From NCBI RefSeq assembly GCF_017163935.1, contig NZ_JABVZR010000001.1, positions 620,001 to 684,000 of the forward strand: a stretch of DNA of 64,000 bases, written 5' to 3'. The first letter of the stretch is position 1. Each line of letters begins with the position of its first letter. The translations under genes were made by a program, and so were the position numbers. This document shows, piece by piece, positions 39,423 through 48,848 of the stretch. The notes below the pieces were generated by a model. The model ran no database searches. It was given only the letters and a program-made list of their open reading frames with translations, and was not told the origin of the DNA. Source of the DNA: Novosphingobium terrae (GTDB lineage: Bacteria; Pseudomonadota; Alphaproteobacteria; Sphingomonadales; Sphingomonadaceae).

Positions 39423-39731
39423 ATGCCTGCTCTGGTGATGACATTCCTGTGGTCCCTGCTGCTGCAAGGCGGCATGCTGCTGGGCGTGCGCGTGTTCTAC
39501 AAGCGCTGGTCGCCGTTGAAACAGCGCGTTGTGGCGTCTTTTACCCTGCCGGTGGCTGTTGCGCTGATGGCGGCATGGATGTGGTTTTCACCGTCTTCCT
39601 GCCCCGGCGCGAATACTACGCCTTGCCCGGCGGTGGCCATTTCGGTCGCCTTCTCGCTGCGCATGATCGGCATGCTGCTGGTGGCGGCTTTCCTGCTTTC
39701 CTTTGTCGGCATTGTGCGGAAGCGCTCATGA
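39423..39731 (+). CDS. Small membrane protein B between rimM and trmD
   Basis: 102 residues, 5 bp after protein A. N-terminal helix ([19 protein letters not shown]), basic segment [14 protein letters not shown], second helix, a loop with two cysteines ([11 protein letters not shown]), and C-terminal helices ending VRKRS. Same topology as protein A, with RW and PL positions aligned. Its stop overlaps the trmD start as ATGA, which argues it is translated. Function unknown. Confidence 0.72.
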   Translation: MPALVMTFLWSLLLQGGMLLGVRVFYKRWSPLKQRVVASFTLPVAVALMAAWMWFSPSSCPGANTTPCPAVAISVAFSLRMIGMLLVAAFLLSFVGIVRKRS

Positions 39732-40477
39732 CTTTTTCTGCCACCGTCCTCACCCTCTACCCCGAGATGTTCCCCGGACCGCTGGGCGTCAGCCTGGCTG
39801 GCCGCGCGCGTGAAGAGGGCAAATGGGCCATCGACGCCGTGCAGATCCGCGATTTCGCGCAGGACAAGCACCGCACCGTTGACGACACGCCTGCTGGCGG
39901 CGGGGCGGGCATGGTGCTCAAGGTGGATGTGCTGGCCCGCGCCGTCGATCATGCCCGCGAGAACGGCCCGGCGAATCGCCCCGTCATCGCGATGACCCCG
40001 CGCGGCAAACCGCTCACGCAAGCCCGCGTGCGCGAACTGGCGGCAGGCCCCGGCGTGATCGTGCTGTGCGGCCGTTTCGAGGGCTTTGACGAAAGAATTT
40101 TCGCCGGTCGTGAGGTGGAAGAGGTCTCGGTAGGAGACATCATCCTTTCCGGCGGCGAACCGGCGGCGCTTATGCTGCTTGACGCTTGCATTCGGCTGCT
40201 TCCCGGCGTAATGGGCGCGGCCTTGAGTGGGGAAGAAGAATCGTTTGAAAGCGGCCTTCTTGAATACCCCCACTACACCCGACCCCCTGAGTGGGAAGGG
40301 CGATTGATCCCTGAAGTGCTGCGATCGGGGGATCATGGAAAAATCGCTGCCTGGCGGAAACAACAGGCAGAGGATGATACTCGGTCACGCAGGCCCGATC
40401 TATGGGAGCGCCACGGTGGCGTTCCGGGTCAGTCTGCCTCTGGCGCGCGGCGCGAAAAGAAGGACACAGGTCGATGA
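39728..40477 (+). CDS. trmD: tRNA (guanine(37)-N(1))-methyltransferase TrmD
   Basis: Methylates G37 in tRNAs to prevent frameshifting. 249 residues of SPOUT fold: [13 protein letters not shown], the binding segment [12 protein letters not shown], the knot with [15 protein letters not shown] and [18 protein letters not shown], and C-terminal [10 protein letters not shown]. It overlaps membrane protein B upstream and the rplS start downstream (ATGA on both sides). An open extension upstream is rejected. Confidence 0.97.
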   Translation: MTFSATVLTLYPEMFPGPLGVSLAGRAREEGKWAIDAVQIRDFAQDKHRTVDDTPAGGGAGMVLKVDVLARAVDHARENGPANRPVIAMTPRGKPLTQARVRELAAGPGVIVLCGRFEGFDERIFAGREVEEVSVGDIILSGGEPAALMLLDACIRLLPGVMGAALSGEEESFESGLLEYPHYTRPPEWEGRLIPEVLRSGDHGKIAAWRKQQAEDDTRSRRPDLWERHGGVPGQSASGARREKKDTGR

Positions 40478-40842
40478 ACCTGATTCAGCAGATCGAGGCC
40501 GAGGAAATTGCCAAGGCCGGCAAGACCATTCCCGAATTCCGTCCCGGTGACACCGTGCGCGTCGGCGTGCGCGTCGTCGAAGGCGAGCGTACCCGCGTCC
40601 AGGCCTATGAAGGCGTTGTGATCGCCCGCTCGAACCGCGGCATCAACTCGAACTTCACCGTGCGCAAGATGTCGTTCGGTGAAGGCGTGGAGCGTGTGTT
40701 CCCGCTCTACTCGCCCAACCTCGATTCGATCACCGTCGTCCGTCGCGGCGTGGTGCGTCGTGCGAAGCTGTACTATCTGCGCGGCCGCACCGGCAAGCGC
40801 GCTCGTATCGCCGAGCGTCGCGACACCCGCCAGGAAGGCTGA
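40474..40842 (+). CDS. rplS: 50S ribosomal protein L19
   Basis: 122 residues of normal length at the 30S-50S interface: [63 protein letters not shown]. Start at 40474 with AAGGACA upstream; overlaps the trmD stop. A terminator follows. Confidence 0.97.
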   Translation: MNLIQQIEAEEIAKAGKTIPEFRPGDTVRVGVRVVEGERTRVQAYEGVVIARSNRGINSNFTVRKMSFGEGVERVFPLYSPNLDSITVVRRGVVRRAKLYYLRGRTGKRARIAERRDTRQEG

Positions 40843-40881
40843 TCGCCTTACCGCTAGCGGTAGTGAACAGATCGTTCTAGG

Positions 40882-40919
40882 AAAGGCGCCCCGGCTACAC
40901 CAGCCAGGGCGCCTTTTTG
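40882..40919 (+). terminator. Intrinsic terminator of the ffh-rplS operon
   Basis: AAAGGCGCCC / GGGCGCCTTT stem, followed by TTTG; 40 bp after rplS. Confidence 0.82.
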
Positions 40920-40961
40920 CTTTTCTTCCCGCCATTTCTCTGCCGAGGACGCCTCCTTGCC

Positions 40962-43238
40962 ATGCATTTTGCCCGCTTTTCCGCTGCCCTGCTTGCAGCG
41001 ACCTGTCTTGTTGCCTCGGTTCCCGTTGCCGCGCGAGATGCGGGCGTGAGCAAGGCGCAGACACAGGAAAGCGGCGTGCTGACGCTGGATCGCGTGTTCG
41101 CCAGCCCCAGCCTCTCGGGTGCGACGCCGCGCGGTGTGAAGCTGTCGCCCGATGGCCATTGGCTCACCATGCTGCGCCCGCGCGCCGATGAGCGCGAGCG
41201 CTATGACCTCTGGGGCTTCGACCGCAAGAGCGGCCAGTGGAAGATGCTGATCGACAGCAAGACGCTGTCCTCCGGCGCTGCTTTGTCCGAAGCGGAGAAG
41301 ATGCAGCGTGAGCGTCTGCGCGTCGGCGATCTCAAGGGCATCATCAGCTACAGCTGGGCGGCGGACAGCAAGGCCGTTCTGGTGCCGCTGGATGGCGCGC
41401 TCTATCTCGCCAGCCTCGATGGCCATGTGCAGAAGCTGGAGACCGGCGCCGATCCGCTGAACCCGGCACTCAGCACCACGGGCAAATATGTCTCCTTTGT
41501 GCGTGACCGCCGTTTCTGGGTGGTGCCCGTGTCGGGTGGCACGCCGCTGGCGATCACACCTGCCGAAGCCTCCGAAACCGTCCATTGGGGCGAGGCGGAG
41601 TTTGTGGCGCAGGAGGAAATGGCGCGCTTCAAGGGTGCATGGTGGTCGCCCGGCGACAAGCTGGTCGCCATCGAGCGTTTCGATGAGGCCCATGTCGGCA
41701 TCGTGACGCGCACGTCCATCGGCGCCACTGGCACCAAGACCTTCGATCAGCGCTATCCGGCGGCGGGCACGCCCAATGCCGAGGTCAGCATCTGGATCGT
41801 CAAGGCGGATGGCTCCGGCAAGGTGCAGGTCGATCTGGGCGCCGAGAAGGACATCTATGTCACGCGCGTCGATTGGGCGCCGGATGGCAAGGCGCTCTAT
41901 GTGCAGCGCCAGAACCGCGACCAGACGAAGCTGGATGTGCTGAAGGCTGACCCGGAGACGGGCCAGACCACCGTGCTGTTCAGCGAAACGGCGCGCCCCA
42001 AGATGTGGCTGAACGTCACCGACGATTACCGCTTCCTCAAGGATGGCACGCTGATCTGGCGGTCGGAGCGCGATGGGTTCGGCCATCTCTATCGTTTCGA
42101 GCCCCCAAAGGCAGGAACGCCGGGGACGTGGACCCAACTGACCAAGGGCCAGTGGGTGGTCACCTCGCTCGATGGCGTGGATGAGAAGGGCGGCAAGCTC
42201 ACCTTCACCGGCACCAGGGACGATGTGCTGGCCCCGCAGGTCTATGCGCTGGATTACAACCACGCTGGCGCTCAGCCGCAGCGCCTGACCGAGCTGGGCT
42301 ATGCCAACAGCGCCACGGTGGACCGCAGCGCGCAGATGCTGCTGGTCAGCCGCAGCGGCCCCAGCCAGCCGCCGCAGGTCTATCTGGCCGACAACACCGG
42401 CAAGCGCCTGACCTGGGTGGAAGAGAACCGCATCGCGGGCGATCACCCTTACGCGCCCTATCTGGCGGCGCACCGCGCGCCCACCTTCGGCACCATCAAG
42501 GCCGCCGACGGCACCGAGCTGCATTACAAGATGATCACCCCCGTGCTGCAGCCGGGCAAGGTCTATCCGGTGTTCTTCGAGCATTACGGCGGCCCGCATT
42601 CACAGGTGGTCAGCAAGGGCTGGACCAGCCCGCTGGCCGAAGCCATCGTGGCCAAGGGCTACATCTATTTCGAGCTGGACAATCGCGGTTCGCCCAATCG
42701 CGGTGTCGATTTTGAAAGCGCGATCTGGCACGCCATGGGCACGATTGAGGTTTCGGATCAGCGCGATGGCGCCAATTTCCTGAAAACGCTGCCCTATGTC
42801 GATGGCAAGAAGATCGCCACCTATGGCTGGTCTTACGGCGGCTATATGACGCTCAAGATGCTGTCGGCTGATCAGGGGCTCTATGCGGCGGGCATCGCGG
42901 GCGCGCCGGTCACCGACTGGAAGCTCTACGACACCTATTACACCGAGCGTTATATGGGCGATCCGAAGACGGATGCTGCGGCCTATGAGGCGGCGGGCGT
43001 ATTGGGCAAGGCCAGCAACATCAGCGACCCGTTGCTGCTGATCCACGGCCTGTCGGACGACAATGTGGTGTTCGAGAACTCCTCGGCCCTGATCGCCAAG
43101 TTCCAGGCCGAGGCCAAGCCTTTCGAGATGATGCTGTATCCCGGCTACACCCACCGCGTGAGCGGGCCCAAGATCAGCGTCCATGTGTGGAATACGATTT
43201 TCGCCTTCCTGGCACGGCACGGAGTGACGCCGCCGTAA
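40962..43238 (+). CDS. Secreted S9 prolyl peptidase, dipeptidyl peptidase IV type
   Basis: 758 residues with a signal peptide (cleaved after VAA-R, about residue 26). An eight-blade propeller (DPPIV_N) is followed by the alpha/beta hydrolase domain with Ser624 in GWSYGGYM, Asp700 in HGLSDDNV and His731 in GYTHRVSG, a complete catalytic triad. Two Glu residues in EAEFVAQEEM match the DPP-IV motif that binds the substrate amino end. It should remove X-Pro dipeptides from peptides in the periplasm. It stands alone after the rplS terminator; the RBS is weak. Confidence 0.92.
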   Translation: MHFARFSAALLAATCLVASVPVAARDAGVSKAQTQESGVLTLDRVFASPSLSGATPRGVKLSPDGHWLTMLRPRADERERYDLWGFDRKSGQWKMLIDSKTLSSGAALSEAEKMQRERLRVGDLKGIISYSWAADSKAVLVPLDGALYLASLDGHVQKLETGADPLNPALSTTGKYVSFVRDRRFWVVPVSGGTPLAITPAEASETVHWGEAEFVAQEEMARFKGAWWSPGDKLVAIERFDEAHVGIVTRTSIGATGTKTFDQRYPAAGTPNAEVSIWIVKADGSGKVQVDLGAEKDIYVTRVDWAPDGKALYVQRQNRDQTKLDVLKADPETGQTTVLFSETARPKMWLNVTDDYRFLKDGTLIWRSERDGFGHLYRFEPPKAGTPGTWTQLTKGQWVVTSLDGVDEKGGKLTFTGTRDDVLAPQVYALDYNHAGAQPQRLTELGYANSATVDRSAQMLLVSRSGPSQPPQVYLADNTGKRLTWVEENRIAGDHPYAPYLAAHRAPTFGTIKAADGTELHYKMITPVLQPGKVYPVFFEHYGGPHSQVVSKGWTSPLAEAIVAKGYIYFELDNRGSPNRGVDFESAIWHAMGTIEVSDQRDGANFLKTLPYVDGKKIATYGWSYGGYMTLKMLSADQGLYAAGIAGAPVTDWKLYDTYYTERYMGDPKTDAAAYEAAGVLGKASNISDPLLLIHGLSDDNVVFENSSALIAKFQAEAKPFEMMLYPGYTHRVSGPKISVHVWNTIFAFLARHGVTPP

Positions 43239-43273
43239 TCTGGCGGGTGATGGGTATCACGCGACCGCCCGGA

Positions 43274-43317
43274 GCGTGATAGCAAAAAGTGGGAACCGGT
43301 TTTTGCGACCATCACGC
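43274..43317. repeat. Alphaproteobacterial intergenic palindrome, copy 1 (AAAAAGTGGGAACCGG type)
   Basis: GCGTGAT at the ends pairs with ATCACGC; inside, GCAAAAAGTGGGAACCGG and TTTTTGC form the core hairpin. This core is widespread in Rhizobiales and Sphingomonadales. A further hairpin ATCATGATGC / GCATCGTGAT lies at 43335-43360. Together they fill most of the gap before asd. Confidence 0.7.
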
Positions 43318-43458
43318 GACCGCAAAGATTCCGGATCATGATGCCTGTTCGCATCGTGATTCGGCCAGTGTACAGCCAAGCGATCATGCGTCTCTGATCG
43401 CGATGGAACGGGCCGCAAGGGGCTGGCCAGCCCCTCCACCGGCCAAGGAGTGAGTGAA

Positions 43459-44484
43459 ATGGGTTATCGTGTTGTTGTCGTCGGTGCCACGGGCAATGTG
43501 GGCCGCGAAATGCTCAACATCCTGTCCGAGCGGGAATTCCCGATCGATGAGGTCGCCGCCGTTGCCTCCTCGCGCTCGACCGGCACCGAGGTCGAGTTCG
43601 GCGAGACCGGCAAGATGCTCAAGGTCAAGAACATCGAGCATTTCGACTTCACCGGCTGGGACATCGCCCTCTTCGCGGCGGGCAGCGAGCCCACGAAGAT
43701 CTACGCTCCCAAGGCCGCCAGCCAGGGCTGCGTGGTGATCGACAATTCGTCGCTCTACCGCATGGACCCCGATGTGCCGCTGATCGTGCCCGAGGTGAAC
43801 CCGGACGCCATCGACGGCTATGCCAAGAAGAACATCATCGCCAACCCCAACTGCTCGACCGCGCAGCTGGTGGTGACGCTCAAGCCTCTGCATGATGCCG
43901 CCAAGATCAAGCGCGTCGTCGTCGCCACCTATCAGTCGGTGTCGGGTGCGGGCAAGGAAGGCATGGACGAGCTGTTCGAGCAGAGCCGCGGCATTTTCGT
44001 GGGCGATCAGGCCGATGCGAAGAAGTTCACCAAGCAGATCGCCTTCAACGTGATCCCGCATATCGACGTTTTCCTGGATGACGGCTTCACCAAGGAAGAG
44101 TGGAAGATGGTGGTCGAGACCAAGAAGATCCTCGATCCCAAGATCAAGCTGACCGCGACCTGCGTGCGCGTGCCGGTCTTCGTCGGCCACTCCGAAGCGG
44201 TGAACATCGAGTTCGAGAACGAGATCAGCGCCGAGGAAGCCCAGAACATCCTGCGCGAAGCCCCCGGCATCATGCTGGTCGACAAGCGCGAGGACGGTGG
44301 ATACGTCACCCCCGTCGAGGCGGCGGGCGACAGCGCGACCTATGTCAGCCGCGTGCGCGAAGACCCGACCGTGGAGAACGGTCTGGCTCTGTGGTGCGTT
44401 TCGGACAATCTGCGCAAGGGTGCTGCCCTGAACGCCGTGCAGATCGCCGAGCTGCTGGGCCGCCGCCATCTGAAGAAGGGCTGA
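43459..44484 (+). CDS. asd: Aspartate-semialdehyde dehydrogenase
   Basis: Makes aspartate semialdehyde for Lys, Met, Thr and diaminopimelate. 341 residues: NADP loop VVGATGNVGREML, the catalytic Cys132 in ANPNCSTAQ, SVSGAGKEGMDEL, and RVPVFVGHSEAVN with the substrate arginine and active-site His. AAGGAG at 43445-43450 fits the ATG at 43459 better than the in-frame GTG at 43450. Confidence 0.97.
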   Translation: MGYRVVVVGATGNVGREMLNILSEREFPIDEVAAVASSRSTGTEVEFGETGKMLKVKNIEHFDFTGWDIALFAAGSEPTKIYAPKAASQGCVVIDNSSLYRMDPDVPLIVPEVNPDAIDGYAKKNIIANPNCSTAQLVVTLKPLHDAAKIKRVVVATYQSVSGAGKEGMDELFEQSRGIFVGDQADAKKFTKQIAFNVIPHIDVFLDDGFTKEEWKMVVETKKILDPKIKLTATCVRVPVFVGHSEAVNIEFENEISAEEAQNILREAPGIMLVDKREDGGYVTPVEAAGDSATYVSRVREDPTVENGLALWCVSDNLRKGAALNAVQIAELLGRRHLKKG

Positions 44485-44510
44485 GCCAGAGCCCGTCTTG
44501 TGAAGGCGTG

Positions 44511-44548
44511 AAAAAGCCCCTGTCGGTTCGCACCGGCAGGGGCTTTTT
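44511..44548. terminator. Bidirectional terminator between asd and the DUF4398-like gene
   Basis: Seventeen-base stem AAAAAGCCCCTGTCGGT / ACCGGCAGGGGCTTTTT with loop TCGC and one G-U, A-rich 5' and T-rich 3'. Confidence 0.85.
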
Positions 44549-44554
44549 GTTGGA

Positions 44555-44597
44555 GCATCGCGCGAAAAGCGGGACCGGCCTTTCGCAAAAACGATGC
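44555..44597. repeat. Alphaproteobacterial intergenic palindrome, copy 2 (diverged)
   Basis: GCATCG ... GCGAAAAGCGGGACCGG ... TTTCGC ... CGATGC. Same type as the copy at 43274, about 1.2 kb away on the other side of asd. Confidence 0.65.
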
Positions 44598-44627
44598 GGC
44601 CACGAAAACGTGAAGGCAGTCTAGGGG

Positions 44628-45287
44628 TTACTGCGTGCGAACGGTCGTGGTCGTGGTGCTGGTGGCCACATTGGCGCTGTTATGGGCCGGGGCCTTGCGC
44701 ACCACCTTGGTGTGAACCACCTTGCGGCGCGGCGAGGTGGTGGTCGTGGTCACAGCCACCTCCTGCTGCTTGGCCTGCTGGTCCGCAGCGGCGGCTGCCG
44801 TGGCGGCTGCGGCCTGACGGGCAGCATTGGCATCAGCTGAGGCGCTGGCCGCCGCATTGTTGGCCTGCTCGGCACGGGCATTGGCGTCCGCCACCTGAGC
44901 CTGGGCATCCTGAGCCTGGGCATTGGCGGCAGCGGCCTGCTCATGCGCGGCCTGCACGCGGGCGTTGTTCATCGCCTGCTTGCGATGTTGCACCTCGCCC
45001 AGATTGGCCTCTGCCATGGCCGAGGCATGATTGGCCGAGGCAATGGCGTCATCCTTGTGGCCGCTGGCCAGAGCTTCCTTGGCGTGATTCAATTCCTCAC
45101 GCGCGCTGGCCTGCTCTGCCGTCAGCATCTGGGCGGCGCCCGCCTGATCGGCGGATTGCAGCTTGGCCTCGGCGGCGGAAATGGCTTCACGGGCGCGGTC
45201 GGCCTTGCCCGCCATGGCCGGAGTGGCCAGACCCAGAGCAAGGGCGGTCGCGCTCAGAGCGATGATCTTCGACTTAACGGTCAACAT
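44628..45287 (-). CDS. Periplasmic DUF4398-like alanine-rich coiled-coil protein
   Basis: 219 residues with a signal peptide (cleaved after AMA, about residue 26). The mature N-terminal part (AREAISAAEAKLQSADQAGA, then AREELNHAKEALASG) fits the DUF4398 pattern of two helices, often in envelope proteins near OmpA. The middle is a long Ala/Gln heptad-like coil, the C-terminus Thr-rich and basic (TTTTTSPRRKVVHTKVV). It probably spans or packs in the periplasm. Domain name is from pattern memory. Confidence 0.75.
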   Translation of the reverse strand: MLTVKSKIIALSATALALGLATPAMAGKADRAREAISAAEAKLQSADQAGAAQMLTAEQASAREELNHAKEALASGHKDDAIASANHASAMAEANLGEVQHRKQAMNNARVQAAHEQAAAANAQAQDAQAQVADANARAEQANNAAASASADANAARQAAAATAAAAADQQAKQQEVAVTTTTTSPRRKVVHTKVVRKAPAHNSANVATSTTTTTVRTQ

Positions 45288-45438
45288 GTCCTGTCCTTTC
45301 GGAGCTACCAGTTGAAACTAGTAGGCAGAACAGATCGCAGCCCGCCCTGTTCCATGAACATTTTACCGTGCTTGTTGTTTTCTTAGGTTCATGTATCGGG
45401 AGATTTCGGGGCCACGGCACAGCAGAGAGACTGGACAA

Positions 45439-46200
45439 ATGGACGTAACGACTGGCTTTTTTGCAGGCTTCAACGGCGATCAACTGGCCCTTCACATGGC
45501 CGGGCCCGAGGATGGCCGACCCGTTGTGCTGGTTCACGGGCTGTTTTCTTCCGCCCAGATCAACTGGGTGAAGTACGGCCACGCCGCCCTGCTGGTCGAT
45601 GCGGGCTTCCGCGTGATCATGCCCGACCTGCGCGCCCATGGGCAGTCCAGCGCGCCGCATGACCCCGCCAGCTACCCCGAGGACGTGCTGGTGAAGGACC
45701 TGCTGATCCTGATCGAGCATCTCGGCCTGACGGATTACGATCTCGGCGGTTTCTCGCTGGGCGCCCGTACCGTGACGCGCGGCGTGCTCTCCGGCCTGTC
45801 GCCGCGCCGCCTTGTGCTGGGCGGCATGGGGCTGGAAGGGCTGGCGGGCTGGATCGGGCGGAGCGCCTTCTTCATCGATGTGATCGACCGTTTCGGCACC
45901 ATCAAGCATGGCGACCCTGCCTATATCGCCCAGCAGTTCATGAAGGCGCAGAAGGTGGATCACGTTGCCGCCCGCCTGCTGCTGGGCAGCGTGGACGATA
46001 CCCCGCCCGAGGCTCTGGCGAAGATCACGCAGCCGGTGCTGGTGGTGTGCGGCGATGTCGATCAGGACAATGGCTCGGCGCCGAAACTGGCCGAGGTGCT
46101 GGCCGATGCGCGCTATGTCGAGGTGCCCGGCACGCATATGGGCTCGGTGACGCAGAAGGCCATGGGGGCGGCTATTCTGGCGTTTTTGACTGAAGGTTGA
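45439..46200 (+). CDS. Alpha/beta hydrolase
   Basis: 253 residues. Oxyanion loop VLVHGLFSS, nucleophile Ser106 in GGFSLGAR, acid Asp in CGDVDQDNG and His in PGTHMGSV form a complete triad with a normal fold length. The start at 45439 (MDVTTGFFAG) is used; ATG 45391 is in frame but not supported by RBS. Substrate unknown (esterase, lactonase or similar). It is followed by repeat copy D and the convergent amn gene. Confidence 0.88.
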   Translation: MDVTTGFFAGFNGDQLALHMAGPEDGRPVVLVHGLFSSAQINWVKYGHAALLVDAGFRVIMPDLRAHGQSSAPHDPASYPEDVLVKDLLILIEHLGLTDYDLGGFSLGARTVTRGVLSGLSPRRLVLGGMGLEGLAGWIGRSAFFIDVIDRFGTIKHGDPAYIAQQFMKAQKVDHVAARLLLGSVDDTPPEALAKITQPVLVVCGDVDQDNGSAPKLAEVLADARYVEVPGTHMGSVTQKAMGAAILAFLTEG

Positions 46201-46214
46201 AGAAGGAAGTGAGA

Positions 46215-46430
46215 ATGCGAGGGTGTTACACCCTCGCGCTCCCGGGTTTTGTCAGCGTAGCGCTTCGGGTTCGGCGATAGAGCAACGTCGCAGCGCCGCA
46301 GGCAGGAAGATGGATTGATGCCTGCGGCGCCTTGGATAGCGCAGAGGGAGAGTTAGGGCGCAAGGACCGGGCGCCACTGCTCTTGCGTCGGAAGACGTTA
46401 TGGGAGCGCGAGGGGGTAACCCCCTCGCAT
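46215..46430 (+). repeat. Hairpin-bounded intergenic element, copy D (full length)
   Basis: 216 bp. Left hairpin 46217-46237, central GCGCCGCAGGCA / TGCCTGCGGCGC, right hairpin 46408-46428, all as in copy C, but middle segments differ in length and sequence. Lies between convergent genes. Confidence 0.9.
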
Positions 46431-46443
46431 CTATCTTTCCTTC

Positions 46444-47874
46444 TTACCGGAACGGCGGCTCATTGAAAGCCCGCAGCTTGCGCGAATGGAGCTTCTGCCC
46501 CTCGGCGCGCAGCAATTCGCAGGCCATGGTGCCGATCTTCAGGTGCGAGGCGATGGCCTCCTCATAAAAGCGGTTCGCTTGCCCCGGCATCTTGATCTCG
46601 CCATGCAGCGGCTTGTCGGAGACGCAGAGCAGCGTCCCATAGGGCACGCGGAAACGATAGCCCTGCGCCGCGATCGTGGCGCTCTCCATATCGATGGCGA
46701 TCGCGCGCGACAGGCTGAAACGCTGAGCCGACAAAGCATAGCGCAGTTCCCAGTTCCGGTCGTCGGTGGTGACGACAGTGCCGGTGCGCATGCGCTTTTT
46801 CAGATTCGCGCCGGTTTCGCCGCTGATGATCTCCGCAGCCTGAGCCAGGGCAAGCTGCACCTCGGCGATGGCGGGGATGGGGATCTCGGGCGGGAGAACG
46901 GGGTCGAGCACGTGATCGTCGCGCAGATAGGCGTGGGCCAGCACATAGTCACCGATGCGCTGCGTGTCGCGCAGGCCCCCGCAGTGGCCGATCATCAGCC
47001 ATGCCTCGGGGCGCAGCACGGCGAGGTGGTCGCAGATCGTCTTGGCGTTGGAGGGCCCCACGCCAATGTTGACCAGCGTGATGCCGCTGCGGTTCGGGCC
47101 GATCAGGTGGTACGCGGGCATCTGGTGGCGGCGCCAGGCGGTGTCGGAGAGACGCGCGCGGGCGTTGTCCACAGGCTGATCCACATACAATCCACCGGCT
47201 CCCGACAGGGCTGTATACCCGTTTTTCCCCAGCTGGGTGCCGGCCCAATCCACGAACTCATCGACGTAGCGGTGATAGTTGGTGAACAGGATGAAGCGCT
47301 GGAAGTGGTCGGTATCCGTGCCGGTGTAATGCGCCAGACGCGCCAGCGAGAAATCCGTGCGCAGCCCGTCGAACAGGGCAAGCGGGATCGAATCGTCCAC
47401 CCGGCCCAGATCGATGCCATCGGCGATCTCGTCGCCGATCAGCGCCAGTTCGGTGGCGGGGAAGTGCAGCGCCAGTTCCGAAGGCTTGGTGCTGACGGGC
47501 GCTGAGGCATCCAGCACGTAAGGGAAGGGGATCTGCTGCGTGGAGCGGCCCACCTCGATCTCGATGGCGTAATCGGCGGCCAGCAGGTCCAGCTGCTCGG
47601 TCAGATACTGCGCGTAGAGCTGAGGGCGCGTCACCGTGGTCGAATAGGTGCCGGTGTAGGGCAGGCGACCGAAAGCGCGGCTGGCGTCCGGATGGGTCTC
47701 TCGCCCGGCGTAATGGATGCGCAGCTCGGGATAGCACCAGGCGCGCTCGATCACGCGCTCGGCCGGGGGCGGGGTGCCCTTTTCGGCATAGGCCAGAATG
47801 TCGGCGCGCAGGGTGGCAACGGCCGCGTCGTAAATGCGGCTCAGATCGGAAATGACGTTTTCAATGTTTTGCAT
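46444..47874 (-). CDS. amn: AMP nucleosidase
   Basis: Splits AMP into adenine and ribose-5-phosphate, regulating adenylate levels. 476 residues, the usual Amn length: an N-terminal regulatory domain (ERAWCYPELRIHYAG, GRLPYTGTYSTTVTRP) and a C-terminal phosphorylase-like domain with NIGVGPSNAKTICDHL, MIGHCGGLRDTQ and AIDMESATIAAQGYRF, the purine- and ribose-binding residues. Single gene between two repeat elements. Confidence 0.94.
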   Translation of the reverse strand: MQNIENVISDLSRIYDAAVATLRADILAYAEKGTPPPAERVIERAWCYPELRIHYAGRETHPDASRAFGRLPYTGTYSTTVTRPQLYAQYLTEQLDLLAADYAIEIEVGRSTQQIPFPYVLDASAPVSTKPSELALHFPATELALIGDEIADGIDLGRVDDSIPLALFDGLRTDFSLARLAHYTGTDTDHFQRFILFTNYHRYVDEFVDWAGTQLGKNGYTALSGAGGLYVDQPVDNARARLSDTAWRRHQMPAYHLIGPNRSGITLVNIGVGPSNAKTICDHLAVLRPEAWLMIGHCGGLRDTQRIGDYVLAHAYLRDDHVLDPVLPPEIPIPAIAEVQLALAQAAEIISGETGANLKKRMRTGTVVTTDDRNWELRYALSAQRFSLSRAIAIDMESATIAAQGYRFRVPYGTLLCVSDKPLHGEIKMPGQANRFYEEAIASHLKIGTMACELLRAEGQKLHSRKLRAFNEPPFR

Positions 47875-47953
47875 GCGCGTGAGTGTAACGCAGCCGTGTG
47901 ACGGCGCAAGGACCGGATAAGGGGTGTTTTTCAGGGGATGAAAGGAAGGGAAG

Positions 47954-48147
47954 ATGCGAGGGTCATCACCCTCGCGCTCCCTTTAATGTCTACGTCGCGC
48001 GACGGGTTCGGCGATGGAGCAACGTCGCAGCGCCGCAGGCAAGCAATACGATGCCTGCGGCGCGGCGAGGTCGGGCGCAAGGATCGGGTGCCGCTATCGT
48101 TTCGTCGGGAGACGTTCTGGGAGCGCGAGGGGGTAACCCCCTCGCAT
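47954..48147 (+). repeat. Hairpin-bounded intergenic element, copy E (short form)
   Basis: 194 bp. Left hairpin GCGAGGGTCATCACCCTCGC (47956-47975), central inverted repeat, right hairpin GCGAGGGGGTAACCCCCTCGC (48125-48145). Fills most of the 362-bp gap between amn and rplI; nothing else is seen there except the rplI terminator. Confidence 0.9.
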
Positions 48148-48180
48148 CTTCCTTCTTAAACCCCTTAACAACCCCACAAA

Positions 48181-48210
48181 CGAAAAGGGGCGCCCCTAAA
48201 GGCGCCCCTT
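48181..48210 (-). terminator. Intrinsic terminator of rpsF-rpsR-rplI
   Basis: AAGGGGCGCC / GGCGCCCCTT stem; on the minus strand it is followed by TTTTCG. 27 bp after the rplI stop. Confidence 0.8.
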
Positions 48211-48236
48211 CCGAAATCACGCGAGGTGTTAGAAGC

Positions 48237-48836
48237 TTACGCCTCTTCGCCCTCGGCCGACTCGTCCAGCAGGTCGGTCGGGATCTCGCCGGGTTCGGCG
48301 TTGGGGTCATAGGCTTCGGTGAAGCCGCCGACCTCATTGTCGAACAGGGCGTCGATCACGTTCACGCCCTGGGTCTGCAGCTCGGCCTCGTCGGGCGAGC
48401 GAGCAACGTTGACCTTGACGGCAACCGACACTTCGGGGTGTAGCGCAACGCGCACGTCGACGATGCCGATGGACTTGATCGGCTTTTCCAGCACGATCAT
48501 GGCCTTGGTCACCTTGGCGCCCTGCTCGTTCAGAGCTTCGGCGATGTCGCGCACCGAAACCGAACCATACAGCTGGCCGGCGTTCGAGGCCTGACGGATC
48601 AGGACCACGGTCTTGCCTTCCACGTCACCCGACTGGGCAACAGCGTCATCGCGGCGAGCGGCGTTTTCCGACTCGATGCGGGCGCGGTTGGCTTCGAAGA
48701 CCTTGCGGTTGGCTTCGTTGGCGCGCAGCGCCTTCTTGTTGGGCAGCAGGAAGTTACGGGCGTAACCGTCCTTGACGTTCACGACGTCGCCGATGGTGCC
48801 CAGCTTCTCGATGCGTTCGAGGAGAATGATCTGCAT
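48237..48836 (-). CDS. rplI: 50S ribosomal protein L9
   Basis: 199 residues: MQIILLERIEKLGTIGDVV and VKDGYARNFLLPNKKA in the N domain, then the long helix and C domain, followed by an acidic extension (about 50 residues) ending in DLLDESAEGEEA, common in sphingomonads. Third gene of the rpsF-rpsR-rplI operon, 12 bp after rpsR. Confidence 0.97.
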   Translation of the reverse strand: MQIILLERIEKLGTIGDVVNVKDGYARNFLLPNKKALRANEANRKVFEANRARIESENAARRDDAVAQSGDVEGKTVVLIRQASNAGQLYGSVSVRDIAEALNEQGAKVTKAMIVLEKPIKSIGIVDVRVALHPEVSVAVKVNVARSPDEAELQTQGVNVIDALFDNEVGGFTEAYDPNAEPGEIPTDLLDESAEGEEA

Positions 48837-48848
48837 GGGTCTTCTCCC

